A DNA stretch of 64,000 nucleotides. Origin: Bog-793 sp963803025. Its GTDB lineage: Bacteria > Actinomycetota > Acidimicrobiia > Acidimicrobiales > Bog-793. The notes below the pieces were generated by a model. It searched no databases, was not told the DNA's origin, and was given only the letters and a program-made list of their open reading frames with translations. The translations under genes and the position numbers were made by a program. Positions 43,741 through 51,952 of the stretch are shown piece by piece. The stretch's first letter is position 1. Every line of letters starts with the position of its first letter. Location of the stretch: positions 56,615-120,614 of the forward strand of contig CAWDKZ010000018.1 in the NCBI GenBank assembly GCA_963803025.1, read 5' to 3'.

Positions 43741-44216
43741 GAGGGCCGGGCCGCGAGGAAGACGAGCTTGAACTTGCCGATCTGGACCTCGTCGCCGCTC
43801 GTGAGCGGCACCTCCTCGATCCGCTCCCGGTTGACGTAGGTCCCATTCAGCGATCCGACGTCGCGCACGACGTAGCCGGCGGCCGAACGGACGAACTCGG
43901 CGTGGCGACGCGACACCGTGATGTCGTCGAGGAAGATCTCGCTTTCGGGGTGGCGCCCGACACGGGTCAGCTCGTTGTCGAGCACGAACTTCGCCCCGCT
44001 CTCGGGTCCCCGCTTCACGACGAGCACGCCCGTGCCGACGGCAAGCTCGCCGACCTCGACTCCGAGCTCCCCCTCGCCGAGCTCGCCGGTCGATTCCTCG
44101 GGGACGAACGAGACCGTCGTGTCCGTGTTCGGGGCGAGTGCGACCCCGCACGAGGAACAGAAGTTCACACCAGGCGGATTGCGGTGTCCGCAGTTGTGAC
44201 AGAACACCTCACTCAC
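43737..44216 (-). CDS. garA: GarA/OdhI-like FHA-domain regulator with N-terminal zinc ribbon
   Basis: The FHA part (about 64-155) is close to mycobacterial GarA, which inhibits 2-oxoglutarate dehydrogenase and activates glutamate synthase until phosphorylated by a Ser/Thr kinase. GRHPESEIFLDD, TVSRRHAEF and DVGSLNGTYVNRE carry the phosphopeptide-binding residues. TDTTVSF (31-37) stands where GarA has its phosphorylated ETTS motif. Unlike GarA, the N-terminus is a zinc ribbon (C6, C9, C20, C23). GTG 44216 is chosen; the longer frame enters the IS. The IS5-family copy 2 lies 29 bases upstream, separating it from gcvH. Confidence 0.9.
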   Translation of the reverse strand: MSEVFCHNCGHRNPPGVNFCSSCGVALAPNTDTTVSFVPEESTGELGEGELGVEVGELAVGTGVLVVKRGPESGAKFVLDNELTRVGRHPESEIFLDDITVSRRHAEFVRSAAGYVVRDVGSLNGTYVNRERIEEVPLTSGDEVQIGKFKLVFLAARPS

Positions 44217-44245
44217 GGTAGCCGCTCGCCGATCGTTTCGCCTTA

Positions 44246-45840
44246 GAGCGCGCGCCATTAGGCGCAGACTGGTTGCCAACGGCGCTGCCATTTGACGAGC
44301 TTCACCGTGATGACGAGCGCGATCGCCAGACACAGCGCAGCAATGCGCTGTGTCACGTAGCGATCGGTCGAGCGTCGGAGCTGGCCGAAGTTCGAGAGCC
44401 ACGAGTTCGTCCGCTCGACCGGCCATCTCATTCCAAGTGGGAGGTGCCGCTTCGAACCACCGGCCGTGCCGATCGGCCGTTTCTTCGCACAGACGAGGTC
44501 ATCGATTCCGGCATCTTCGACCTGGCGACGAACGACCCCGCTGTCATAGCCGAGGTCGAGGTGCAACGTCTCGATCTCATCGAGCAAGCCTCGAGCTGCC
44601 ACCGATTCGAGCGTCGCCGGCAACAACGCGCAGTCGTTGCGGTTGGCCCCGTCGGTCGTCCAACCGATCGGGATGCCGTTTCTCTCGGTGGCGATCGACC
44701 ACTTCCATCCGGTCTTGCCGCGATCGGTCGGGTTGGGCCCGGTGCCCTCACCACCGCAGGGAGCCTTGTGCATCGAGCCGTCGATCGAGACCTCGGACAA
44801 ATCGAGACCAACGATTCGGTCATAGGCGGAGATCGCCTCATCGACGAGGATCTCGAACACGCCTGCCGCGATCCACTCGTCGCGCCGTCGTCGAAGGGTC
44901 GTCTCGCCACCCTTACCGAGGCGTCCCGCGACGTCCCAGGAGCACCCCGTGACCAGGCGGAACAGGATCGCCTCGAAACAGTCCCGGTCAGAGAGGCGCG
45001 GCCGGTGACAGCCGAGGGGGTGGCGGTCGTCGTGTCTGGGCAGGAGCGGCGAAACAGCTTGCCAGACGACCTCGACGACGCGGGGACTGAGCGCGAGCAT
45101 GGGACCTCCATCAGGTTCTCGGGGTGGGATTGAGTACCCGGATCATCTCCGGGCCATCCCGAGAACCGGTGGACCCTCTCCATCCACCACCTCCGTCTGT
45201 GCTTGGGAGACGATGGGCGAGAGAGGAGGTCCCCACTCGTGAAGCTCGGTCGCAACGACCCCTGTTCTTGTGGAAGTGGGCTCAAGGCCAAGCGCTGCTG
45301 TTTCGCCGTCTCAGGCAGCGCTGAAGCAAACAAGCCGCGTGCTGTTCTCGCGAAACTCCGCCTCGAGGTCATCTCGGCGCTTCGCGACGGCGGCGTCGAT
45401 CGCGAGGAGTTCGAAGACCTCGTGCACGAGATGAACCGCCTTCCCGAGCTCGACGTTTCCTTACAGGTTGCCCTTCCCGCGCTCGAGACCCCCGAGATCG
45501 CACGAGTTCGACACGCCTTCGACGATGGTGACTACGAGCACCTCGACGAGATTCTCGACAAAGCGGTGGCGCTCGTCGACACACCCCAGCACCGGCTGGA
45601 CCTTGCTCGAGCAGCCCTTGTCGAACGCGATGCTGGCCGCATCGACCCCAAGGTTGCGGCGGTCGCGGTGATGGACCTGAATCAGGTTCGATCCGCGCTC
45701 GATGATCTCAGCTCTGGCACGAGCGATCGCTGTCGCGAACGGCAACAACACGACACCGTCAGGCCTGCTCGTAGCTGCTCGCTAACGAGGAAGACCTATG
45801 GCCGAACAGGGTTCAACGGTGCGCCTATTGGCGCGCGCTC
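44246..45840. mobile_element. IS5-family element, copy 2 (1595 bp), with SEC-C passenger gene
   Basis: Same element as at 13846, with one additional base. It has inverted ends starting GAGCGCGCGCC and a TTA duplication (44243-44245 and 45841-45843); the restored target is again GCCTTAGG. It lies between gcvH (stop 45867) and garA (start 44216), two genes that adjoin in other actinobacteria. Its transposase reads in the operon direction. Confidence 0.93.
44258..45100 (-). CDS. IS5-family transposase (copy 2)
   Basis: The predicted 280-residue protein is identical to that at 13858-14700, with D107, D182 and E229 as the probable DDE triad. It is transcribed in the same direction as the gcvH-garA cluster, so it could carry readthrough into garA or be carried by it. 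Confidence 0.93.
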   Translation of the reverse strand: MLALSPRVVEVVWQAVSPLLPRHDDRHPLGCHRPRLSDRDCFEAILFRLVTGCSWDVAGRLGKGGETTLRRRRDEWIAAGVFEILVDEAISAYDRIVGLDLSEVSIDGSMHKAPCGGEGTGPNPTDRGKTGWKWSIATERNGIPIGWTTDGANRNDCALLPATLESVAARGLLDEIETLHLDLGYDSGVVRRQVEDAGIDDLVCAKKRPIGTAGGSKRHLPLGMRWPVERTNSWLSNFGQLRRSTDRYVTQRIAALCLAIALVITVKLVKWQRRWQPVCA

Positions 45841-45844
45841 TTAG
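45239..45844 (+). CDS. SEC-C motif passenger protein in the IS (copy 2, reads to the IS end)
   Basis: GTG 45239 follows AGGAGGT. The first 154 codons equal copy 1; then, with one more G, the frame continues as LDDLSSGTSDRCRERQQH and runs to the last base of the element (201 residues). The stop TAG (45842-45844) is made of TA from the TTA duplication and the flanking G, so it is not encoded by the element. SEC-C cysteines are C9, C11, C20 and C21. Which copy has the original C-terminus cannot be decided here. Confidence 0.75.
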   Translation: MKLGRNDPCSCGSGLKAKRCCFAVSGSAEANKPRAVLAKLRLEVISALRDGGVDREEFEDLVHEMNRLPELDVSLQVALPALETPEIARVRHAFDDGDYEHLDEILDKAVALVDTPQHRLDLARAALVERDAGRIDPKVAAVAVMDLNQVRSALDDLSSGTSDRCRERQQHDTVRPARSCSLTRKTYGRTGFNGAPIGARS

Positions 45845-45866
45845 GGGAATATTGGGCCGAACGGGA

Positions 45867-46247
45867 TCACTCGGCGGTCAGCGCCCGGTACTCCTCGGCG
45901 CTGAGCAGGGAGTCCAAGTCCTCGGGCGCCGCGGGCGCGATCGTGCAGAACCAACCGTCGCCGTAGGGGTCCTCGTTCAGGCGCTCCGGCGCGTTCCCGA
46001 GGTCGTCGTTCACCGCGACGACCTCGCCCGAAACCGGCGCGTAGACCTCGGAGACCGACTTCGTCGACTCGATCTCGCCCACGGTGTCGCCCTGGGCGAC
46101 CGTGGTGCCGACCGTCGGGAGTTGGACGTAGACGACATCGCCGAGGGCGTCCTGCGCGAAGTCGGTGATGCCGATGCGCACCTGGCCCCCTTCGGCACGT
46201 GCCCACTCGTGGTCGGACGTATAGCGGAGCTCGTCGGGCGCATTCAC
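45867..46247 (-). CDS. gcvH: Glycine cleavage system H protein
   Basis: Lipoyl carrier protein of the glycine cleavage system, 126 residues. GTG 46247 begins VNAPDELRYTSDHEW and overlaps the stop of the upstream gene. The lipoylated lysine is K63 in GEIESTKSVSEVYAP. FAQDALGDVVYVQLPTVG and NDDLGNAPERLNEDPYGDGW are conserved. It is separated from gcvT/gcvPA/gcvPB by garA, regulators and an inserted IS. Confidence 0.96.
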   Translation of the reverse strand: MNAPDELRYTSDHEWARAEGGQVRIGITDFAQDALGDVVYVQLPTVGTTVAQGDTVGEIESTKSVSEVYAPVSGEVVAVNDDLGNAPERLNEDPYGDGWFCTIAPAAPEDLDSLLSAEEYRALTAE

Positions 46248-48769
46248 GGACGGCCATCGTAGCGAGCACCGACGGATCCGTGGTCGGCCAGGAACTGGCG
46301 AATCTCGCCGGCGGCGGCGTGGGCGCGGGCGAGTGACGACGCCTCGTCGTCGGCCTCGGCGAAGACGTGCGTAGACGGCTCCTCGGTGTCGGGCACGACG
46401 AGCGTCCATCCCGAGGCGTCGATCAGCTTCACGCCGTCGATGAGGATCACCTCGTCAGAGCGGGCCCGCTCCATGAAGCCGCGCATCACGGCGCCCTTCT
46501 GGTCGAGCGGCGTCAGCACCTGCTCGTGCACGACGCGAACGGGCGGGAGGCCTGCGCGGAGCTGCGAGAGCCGCTTCCCGCTCGTCGCGAGCATCGCGAG
46601 CACGTGGACCAGGGTCGCGATGGCGTCGTAGGCGGGCAGGAACCTGGGGAAGGCGAAGCAACCCTCAGTGCTCGCGGCGAGCGTCGCGTCGTTCTCGAGC
46701 GCCACCTCCATCAGGTTCGCCGTGCCGATCTGGGTCCAGACGACCTCCGCGCCGAGCTCGGCGAGCACCTCGTTCAGGCGCCAGGTCGCGCTGACCGGAA
46801 CGGCGACCCGGGCCCCGGGTGTCGTCTCCGCGACGAGCCGGCTCACCGTCAGGAGCGCGTCGCCGTCGGTGAGCACGACCCCGGTGTCGTCGACGAGGGT
46901 GAGCTGCTCCCCGTCGGCGGCGATCACCGCGCCGAGGTGGGCGCCCGACGAGCGGACGAGCTCGGCGAGGTGGGCCGCGCTGACCTCGCGGTCGAAGCCG
47001 AGCATGCCGACGGTCGACACCAGCGGGTTGACGACGAGCACGTCGGCGCCGAGCTTGGCGAGCACGCTCGGCATGACGAGGCTCGCCGCGCCATAGGCGT
47101 AGTCGAGCACGAGCTTGAGGCGCGCCTCGCGCAGGGGCGCGAGCTCGATGCTCGAGGTGAGTGCCGCCGTGTAGAGCTCGACGATGCGCGCCGGGAAGTC
47201 GATGTCGCCGATCTCCTCGGCGAGGACGCGGCGAAGATCTTCGCGATAGAACAGCCGCTCGATCCTCCTCTGCGTCGCCTCGTCGACGTCGCGGCCGTCG
47301 GCGTCGAGAAACCGGATGACGATCGAGTGGGGATCGTCCCGGTCGAGCCCGACCGTGATGCCCCCCTGGTTCGGACCGGACCGGATGTGGAACCGCGTCA
47401 ACGGCAGCGTCGCCGCTTCGAGATCCTCGACGTGCAGCCCCGCCGCGTTGAGACCGACCATCGCGGCGCGCTTCAGCATCCGCGCCGAGCGGGAGGAGTC
47501 GCGCGAGGTCGTGATGGTCACGCCCCTCGGCAGCGTCGCGGCGTACGCCATCGCGACGCGCGTCACGAGTTCGGGCGAGAGGTCGACGTTGGCGAGGCCC
47601 GAGACCCCTCGTCGGCCGAACAGGGCGCGCGCCCCGCGTGTCTCCCAGATGATCGAGCTCGTCACCGTGGCGTTCGACTCGACGATCTTGTGCGGATAAA
47701 CCTTCACTCCCGCCGTGATCACCGCGCCATGGCCGACCCGGCAGTGGTCACCGATGACGGCCCCCTCGCCGAGGTTCACCCCCTGCCGCAGTTCGCAGGA
47801 TCTGCCGATGACGGAACTGCGAGTCGCGGTCCCCGGGCCGATGTAGCAGTTGTCGTGCACGACGCTGCGTTCGAGCACCGCCCCCTCGCCGACGTTCACG
47901 TTCGCGCCAAGCACGGTGTAGGCACCGACGCGCGCGACGGGCCCGATACGACAGTTGTCGCCGATGAGGGTGGGTGCGACGATCGTTGCCGACGGGTCGA
48001 TCTCGGCGCCCTCGCCGACCCAGACGCCGTCGCGCAACAGCACGGCGTTGATCGCGACCGCGACCTTGCCATCGAGGATGTCCTCGTGCGCCTTCAGGTA
48101 GGCGTCGAGCGCGCCCACGTCCTCCCAGTAGCGCTCCGTCGTGAAGCCGTAGAGCGGCTGGCCCTCCTCGAGGAGCTCCGGGAAGACCTCCGCGGAGAAG
48201 TCGACCAGGCGACCTGGCGCGATGTGGTCGAGCACAACCGGATCGAGCACGTAGATGCCGGTGTTGATCCGGTCCGAGAACACCTGGCCCCAGGTCGGCT
48301 TCTCCAAAAACCGTTCGATTCTCCCCTTATCGTCGGTGATGACGATGCCAAAGTCGAGCGGGTTGTCCATCGGCTTCAAGGCGAGCGTGGCGGCGGCCCC
48401 GGCGGCGTCGTGGAAGCGGACGAGCTCGCCAAGATCGATGTCGGTCAGCACGTCGCCCGATATCACGAGGAACCGCTCGTCGAGCTGTTCGCGGGCGTTC
48501 AGCACGGAACCTGCCGTGCCGAGCGCGGTCTCCTCCGTCGCGTAGTCGATCCGCACGCCGAACTCGGAGCCGTCACCGAAGTACGTGCGGATCGTGTTCG
48601 CGAGGAAAGCGACCGTGATGATGATCTCGTCGAACCCGTGCGTCTTCAGCAGCGAGATGACGTGCGCGACCATCGGTTGATTCGCCATCGGCAGCATCGG
48701 CTTCGGCTGGCTCGTCGTGAGGGGCCGCAGGCGGGTGCCCTCGCCACCCGCCATGATGACCGCCTTCAC
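46244..48769 (-). CDS. Sugar nucleotidyltransferase fused to a degenerate phosphomannomutase-like domain
   Basis: The 841 residues start at GTG 48769. Residues 1-235 are a nucleotidyltransferase with MAGGEGTRLRPLT and KPMLPMANQP, as in mannose-1-phosphate guanylyltransferases. Residues about 250-365 are left-handed beta-helix repeats (GDNCRIGPVARVGAY). Residues 375-841 have the phosphomannomutase fold (TTSRDSSRSARMLKRAAM, FLDADGRDVD). The catalytic TASHNP serine loop is replaced by VGLDRDDPHS and the DGDGDR metal loop by AADGEQL, so mutase activity looks lost. Such fused proteins are known in actinobacteria and cyanobacteria. It is coupled to gcvH by a 4-base overlap. Confidence 0.88.
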   Translation of the reverse strand: MKAVIMAGGEGTRLRPLTTSQPKPMLPMANQPMVAHVISLLKTHGFDEIIITVAFLANTIRTYFGDGSEFGVRIDYATEETALGTAGSVLNAREQLDERFLVISGDVLTDIDLGELVRFHDAAGAAATLALKPMDNPLDFGIVITDDKGRIERFLEKPTWGQVFSDRINTGIYVLDPVVLDHIAPGRLVDFSAEVFPELLEEGQPLYGFTTERYWEDVGALDAYLKAHEDILDGKVAVAINAVLLRDGVWVGEGAEIDPSATIVAPTLIGDNCRIGPVARVGAYTVLGANVNVGEGAVLERSVVHDNCYIGPGTATRSSVIGRSCELRQGVNLGEGAVIGDHCRVGHGAVITAGVKVYPHKIVESNATVTSSIIWETRGARALFGRRGVSGLANVDLSPELVTRVAMAYAATLPRGVTITTSRDSSRSARMLKRAAMVGLNAAGLHVEDLEAATLPLTRFHIRSGPNQGGITVGLDRDDPHSIVIRFLDADGRDVDEATQRRIERLFYREDLRRVLAEEIGDIDFPARIVELYTAALTSSIELAPLREARLKLVLDYAYGAASLVMPSVLAKLGADVLVVNPLVSTVGMLGFDREVSAAHLAELVRSSGAHLGAVIAADGEQLTLVDDTGVVLTDGDALLTVSRLVAETTPGARVAVPVSATWRLNEVLAELGAEVVWTQIGTANLMEVALENDATLAASTEGCFAFPRFLPAYDAIATLVHVLAMLATSGKRLSQLRAGLPPVRVVHEQVLTPLDQKGAVMRGFMERARSDEVILIDGVKLIDASGWTLVVPDTEEPSTHVFAEADDEASSLARAHAAAGEIRQFLADHGSVGARYDGRP

Positions 48770-48809
48770 GGCGCGACCTTCATCGAACCCGGCCTCTCGC
48801 GGGGCGTGG

Positions 48810-49451
48810 TCACGTCGCGGACCCGGCCGGGCCGAGGCGACCCGCGGCGAGCGCCTGCCGCGCCCGGGGAACGTAGGTGATCATCGCGTAGAGCGAGAAC
48901 GCGAGCGCCGGAACGACGATCACCCAGGCCGCGACCTCGACGGCGTGGGTCCAGCCGCCCGGTCCGTGGGCCAGCAAGAACAACGGGAAGTCACACATCA
49001 GGCCGAAGGTCCCCGCCTTGCCGAACCAGCTGACGTCGATCCGCGCGGCGCCGAGGGCCGCGAGGACGAGGACCGTGCCACCCACGACGGCCTCGCGTCC
49101 GACGACGAGCGCGGCGAGCCAGATCGGCACCGCGCCGAAGACGGCGACCGAGATGATCGCGGTAACGAGAACGATGCGGTCAACGGTCGGGTCGATGATC
49201 TTGCCGAGCGTGGTGACCTGGTCGCGGTGGCGGGCAATGTAGCCGTCGAGGAAATCGGTGATCCCTGTCAGCGCGAGCAGGAAGAAAGCGGTGACGCGCT
49301 CGTGCAACGGGAACAGCGTCGCGAGGAAGCCTCCGAGCAGCACGAGTCGCGAGAGCGTGATGACGTTCGGCAGCGTCCAGACCCGGGCGAGCAGCGCGGC
49401 CTCGTCGCGAGTCGGGGCTGCGCCCGCCGACCGTTCGAAGGTCGAAGCCAC
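48810..49451 (-). CDS. pgsA: CDP-alcohol phosphatidyltransferase (phosphatidylglycerophosphate synthase-like)
   Basis: Membrane enzyme of phospholipid synthesis. The 213 residues contain the signature D-G-x2-A-R-x8-G-x3-D-x3-D as FLDGYIARHRDQVTTLGKII followed by DPTVDR, with several membrane helices (LVLLGGFLATLF, AFFLLALTGITDF). A TAGACT box ends 6 bases before GTG 49451. It heads the minus-strand cluster, as in mycobacteria, where a pgsA-like gene lies near gcvH. The exact alcohol (glycerol phosphate or inositol) is not certain. Confidence 0.85.
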   Translation of the reverse strand: MASTFERSAGAAPTRDEAALLARVWTLPNVITLSRLVLLGGFLATLFPLHERVTAFFLLALTGITDFLDGYIARHRDQVTTLGKIIDPTVDRIVLVTAIISVAVFGAVPIWLAALVVGREAVVGGTVLVLAALGAARIDVSWFGKAGTFGLMCDFPLFLLAHGPGGWTHAVEVAAWVIVVPALAFSLYAMITYVPRARQALAAGRLGPAGSAT

Positions 49452-49457
49452 CGCGGC

Positions 49458-49463
49458 AGTCTA
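49458..49463 (-). promoter_or_regulatory. -10 box (TAGACT) of leaderless pgsA
   Basis: On the minus strand TAGACT ends 6 bases before GTG 49451. It is the likely promoter for the whole pgsA-to-gcv cluster. Confidence 0.5.
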
Positions 49464-49665
49464 GAGAGAGCCGAGACACCGGAAGCTCGCCGCGACGGAG
49501 CGCTACTCGCTCTTCGCGAGCCATCCGCCCGATCCCCCGCGCGACGCGGCGCTGTCCCGACAGACGAGCGCGCTCGTCGTGCGCGAACGGTCCACGTCCG
49601 TGGCTTGACGCCCGCGCGGCGAACCGCAGGCGGGGGGCGGCCCCTCGGGGTCGTGCTGAGCCTCG

Positions 49666-50034
49666 CTAGCGACCCCGCAGAATGTTCCGCACGACGAGGG
49701 CCGCGACCGTGAGGACAGCACCGAAGACCGTCGTCGTGCGCACCCGCTGCGCCGTCGCTCCGGCGCTCACGACCGCTTCGACGAGCACGGCCGCGTCCCC
49801 CTCGACCGGCACTGGATCGAGCCGATCGATCACCTCGCGTGCGAGGCGCGCATCGGGACGCCGGAGGAGGAAGGTCGCTTGTGCAACGGCGAACTGTGCG
49901 TCCCGGCGGAAATCGTGGGCGATGGCGCCGGCGTCGCGGCCGCGCAGCCACTCGCACGGATACGGCTCGCCCTGCAACTGCCGCTCCCACCAGACCTGGA
50001 GGTAACGACTGAATCGAGCGCTCGAATCCCGCAT
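49666..50034 (-). CDS. Hypothetical protein with C-terminal membrane helix
   Basis: ATG 50034 is chosen because a TAGACT box ends 8 bases upstream; the longer frame has no such signal. The 122 residues begin MRDSSARFSRYLQVWWERQL. The middle is helical with DFRRDAQFAVAQATFLLRRP, and one hydrophobic segment (TVFGAVLTVAALVVRNIL) ends the protein, so it is probably tail-anchored. No known domain. Confidence 0.6.
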   Translation of the reverse strand: MRDSSARFSRYLQVWWERQLQGEPYPCEWLRGRDAGAIAHDFRRDAQFAVAQATFLLRRPDARLAREVIDRLDPVPVEGDAAVLVEAVVSAGATAQRVRTTTVFGAVLTVAALVVRNILRGR

Positions 50035-50350
50035 GGCAGATGAGTCTAGGACGGACCCGTCGGACCGGTCTCCCGAACACAGCGATGAGCCCAACGCGGC
50101 GCCGCCGACCCGGACGTTCCGATCGCCCGGTTCACGCGTGCGACCCGCGAGCCGACAGTGGGCCGTTCCGGACTGCCTGCGTCACCGCCGTGCTGGAGGA
50201 CAGCTCGTGCTCCGATACGTCGCGCGGATGCCCCCGCAGCCCAGCACGCGCCGACGAGGTCGGCGCTCAGCAGACGAGGGGTTCGGTGCGGCTCCCGCCT
50301 AATCTCATCGGCAAGACGAGATGGCGCTCAGCGGGGAAGGGGCGGCAACC
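50035..50350. other. 316-base divergent intergenic region
   Basis: Contains the minus-strand TAGACT box at its left edge. No other coding or RNA feature is supported. Confidence 0.4.
50043..50048 (-). promoter_or_regulatory. -10 box (TAGACT) of the leaderless gene at 50034
   Basis: On the minus strand TAGACT ends 8 bases before ATG 50034, the same hexamer as before pgsA and tatB. Confidence 0.5.
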
Positions 50351-50506
50351 ATGGCGACAGATGAAGAGATCCTCATCGCGATCGGCGACAGGATGCTCCA
50401 GCAGATCGAGCAGGGCGCGACGAGCGACACCGTCCTGAAATTGGCCGAAGCCTGGGCCTGGATCCGCTCGCCCGGGCAGCCACACGGCGGCTCCTCGGTG
50501 ACCTAA
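50351..50506 (+). CDS. Small protein of 51 residues
   Basis: ATG 50351 has GGAAGGGG a few bases upstream. The product MATDEEILIAIGDRMLQQ, then TLKLAEAWAW-like sequence (DTVLKLAEAWAWIRSPGQPH), reads as an amphipathic helical mini-protein and does not look like a shadow. It lies 87 bases before the L,D-transpeptidase gene. No known domain. Confidence 0.5.
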   Translation: MATDEEILIAIGDRMLQQIEQGATSDTVLKLAEAWAWIRSPGQPHGGSSVT

Positions 50507-50593
50507 TCCACGGAGGCGACGATCGGCGTCTGGCGCCGATCCCGCGCCCGTGGGATGAGAGCCCGCCCATAGACTCCCGCTGGGAGGACCGAG

Positions 50594-51952
50594 TTGAAAT
50601 CCGAGCGCCAAGAAGGGGAGAAAGCGGCGCCGAGCTGGAGACGAGTGGCCGTCTGGGCGACGCTCGTCGTGATCGTGGCAGTCGGCGCGGTCGAAGGTTT
50701 CGCTGCCACGTCGCTCAACGTCCGTTCGAACGGATCCAGTGCGCCGGGACGAGGACAGCGAACGGGCCCTTCGCAGAACAAGTCGAAGCGCGGCAAGCTC
50801 CGCCTCCGTTCGGAGTCCCCGACGCCCGGCAAGGACAACGTCCCCTTCACCTCCTCCGTCGAGTTCGACTTCTCGCTCCCCCTGGCGCGGCGCACACCCC
50901 TGCCGACGTTGAGCCCGGCCGTCGCTGGCACGTGGACGCGACCGACGCCGACGACGCTCGTGTTCCGCCCGGAAGGCAACTTCGTCCCCCTGGAACAGGT
51001 CAGCGTCCGCATTCCCGGTGGTTCTGACGGAATCCGATCGGCGTCGGGTGCGACGCTCACGTCCTCTTTGTCGACGAGCTTCACCGTCGAGGACGTCCCG
51101 GTCCTGCGTCTCCAACAACTCCTCGCCGAACTCGATTACCTGCCGGTGACATTCGCGCGCACCGGCCCGAGCGGCCCGAGCGGGGTAGCAAGCACCTATC
51201 CCGCGCCGGTCACGACGACCGGCTCAGCCACCGATCCGACGTCGGCGCTCGCCGTCGAACCGACGGTGGCGGACGCGGTCCCGCTCGAGCCCGAGCCGGG
51301 AAGCTTCCAGTGGGAGTTCTCGAACACGCCTTCCCAGCTCGCGGCGCTGTGGGTCCCCGGCGCGTGGAACGTCGTCACGCAGGGAGCACTGATGGCCTTC
51401 GAGGCCGACCACGGCCTCCAGGTTGACGGCGTCGCCGGACCCACGGTCTGGGCGGCGCTCCTGCAGGCCGTCGCGGCCCGCGCCGTGACGACGCTCCCCT
51501 ACACGTACCTGATCGCGACAGAAACCTTGCCAGAGACCCTCTACGTCTGGCGTGCCGGCCAGGTCGTCTTCCAGACTCCCGTCAACACCGGTGTGTACAA
51601 GGCCGCGACGCCCCTCGGCACCTGGCCCGTCTTCCTGCGCTTCACGTCGACGACGATGAAGGGCACGAACCCTGACGGCACCAAGTACGCCGACAAAGGC
51701 GTTCCCTGGGTCTCGTACTTCTACGAGTCCGACGCCGTCCACGGCTTCCTCCGTGCCGCGTACGGCTACCCCCAAAGCGACGGATGCGTCGAGCTCCCCT
51801 ACTCGAGCGCCGAGACCGTCTTCCCGCTCGACACGTACGGCACGCTCGTCACGATCACGACGGGCGAGCTCTGGCAGCAACTCGGCACGACCGCGCCGCC
51901 GCCCCTCTACATCCCGCCCTCCCCCACGACGACCACGACGACGCTCCCCTGA
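50594..51952 (+). CDS. L,D-transpeptidase (YkuD) with peptidoglycan-binding domain
   Basis: Cell-wall enzyme forming 3-3 crosslinks or attaching proteins to peptidoglycan. The 452 residues start at a TTG with GGGAGGA before it. An N-terminal membrane anchor (VAVWATLVVIVAVGAVEGF) is followed by an Ig-like domain (about 75-170). Next is a peptidoglycan-binding helix set (TQGALMAFEADHGLQVDGVA), then the YkuD domain with H383 and catalytic C398 in YPQSDGCVELP. The tail is Thr/Pro-rich. A TAGACT box about 20 bases upstream may be its promoter. Confidence 0.92.
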   Translation: MKSERQEGEKAAPSWRRVAVWATLVVIVAVGAVEGFAATSLNVRSNGSSAPGRGQRTGPSQNKSKRGKLRLRSESPTPGKDNVPFTSSVEFDFSLPLARRTPLPTLSPAVAGTWTRPTPTTLVFRPEGNFVPLEQVSVRIPGGSDGIRSASGATLTSSLSTSFTVEDVPVLRLQQLLAELDYLPVTFARTGPSGPSGVASTYPAPVTTTGSATDPTSALAVEPTVADAVPLEPEPGSFQWEFSNTPSQLAALWVPGAWNVVTQGALMAFEADHGLQVDGVAGPTVWAALLQAVAARAVTTLPYTYLIATETLPETLYVWRAGQVVFQTPVNTGVYKAATPLGTWPVFLRFTSTTMKGTNPDGTKYADKGVPWVSYFYESDAVHGFLRAAYGYPQSDGCVELPYSSAETVFPLDTYGTLVTITTGELWQQLGTTAPPPLYIPPSPTTTTTTLP

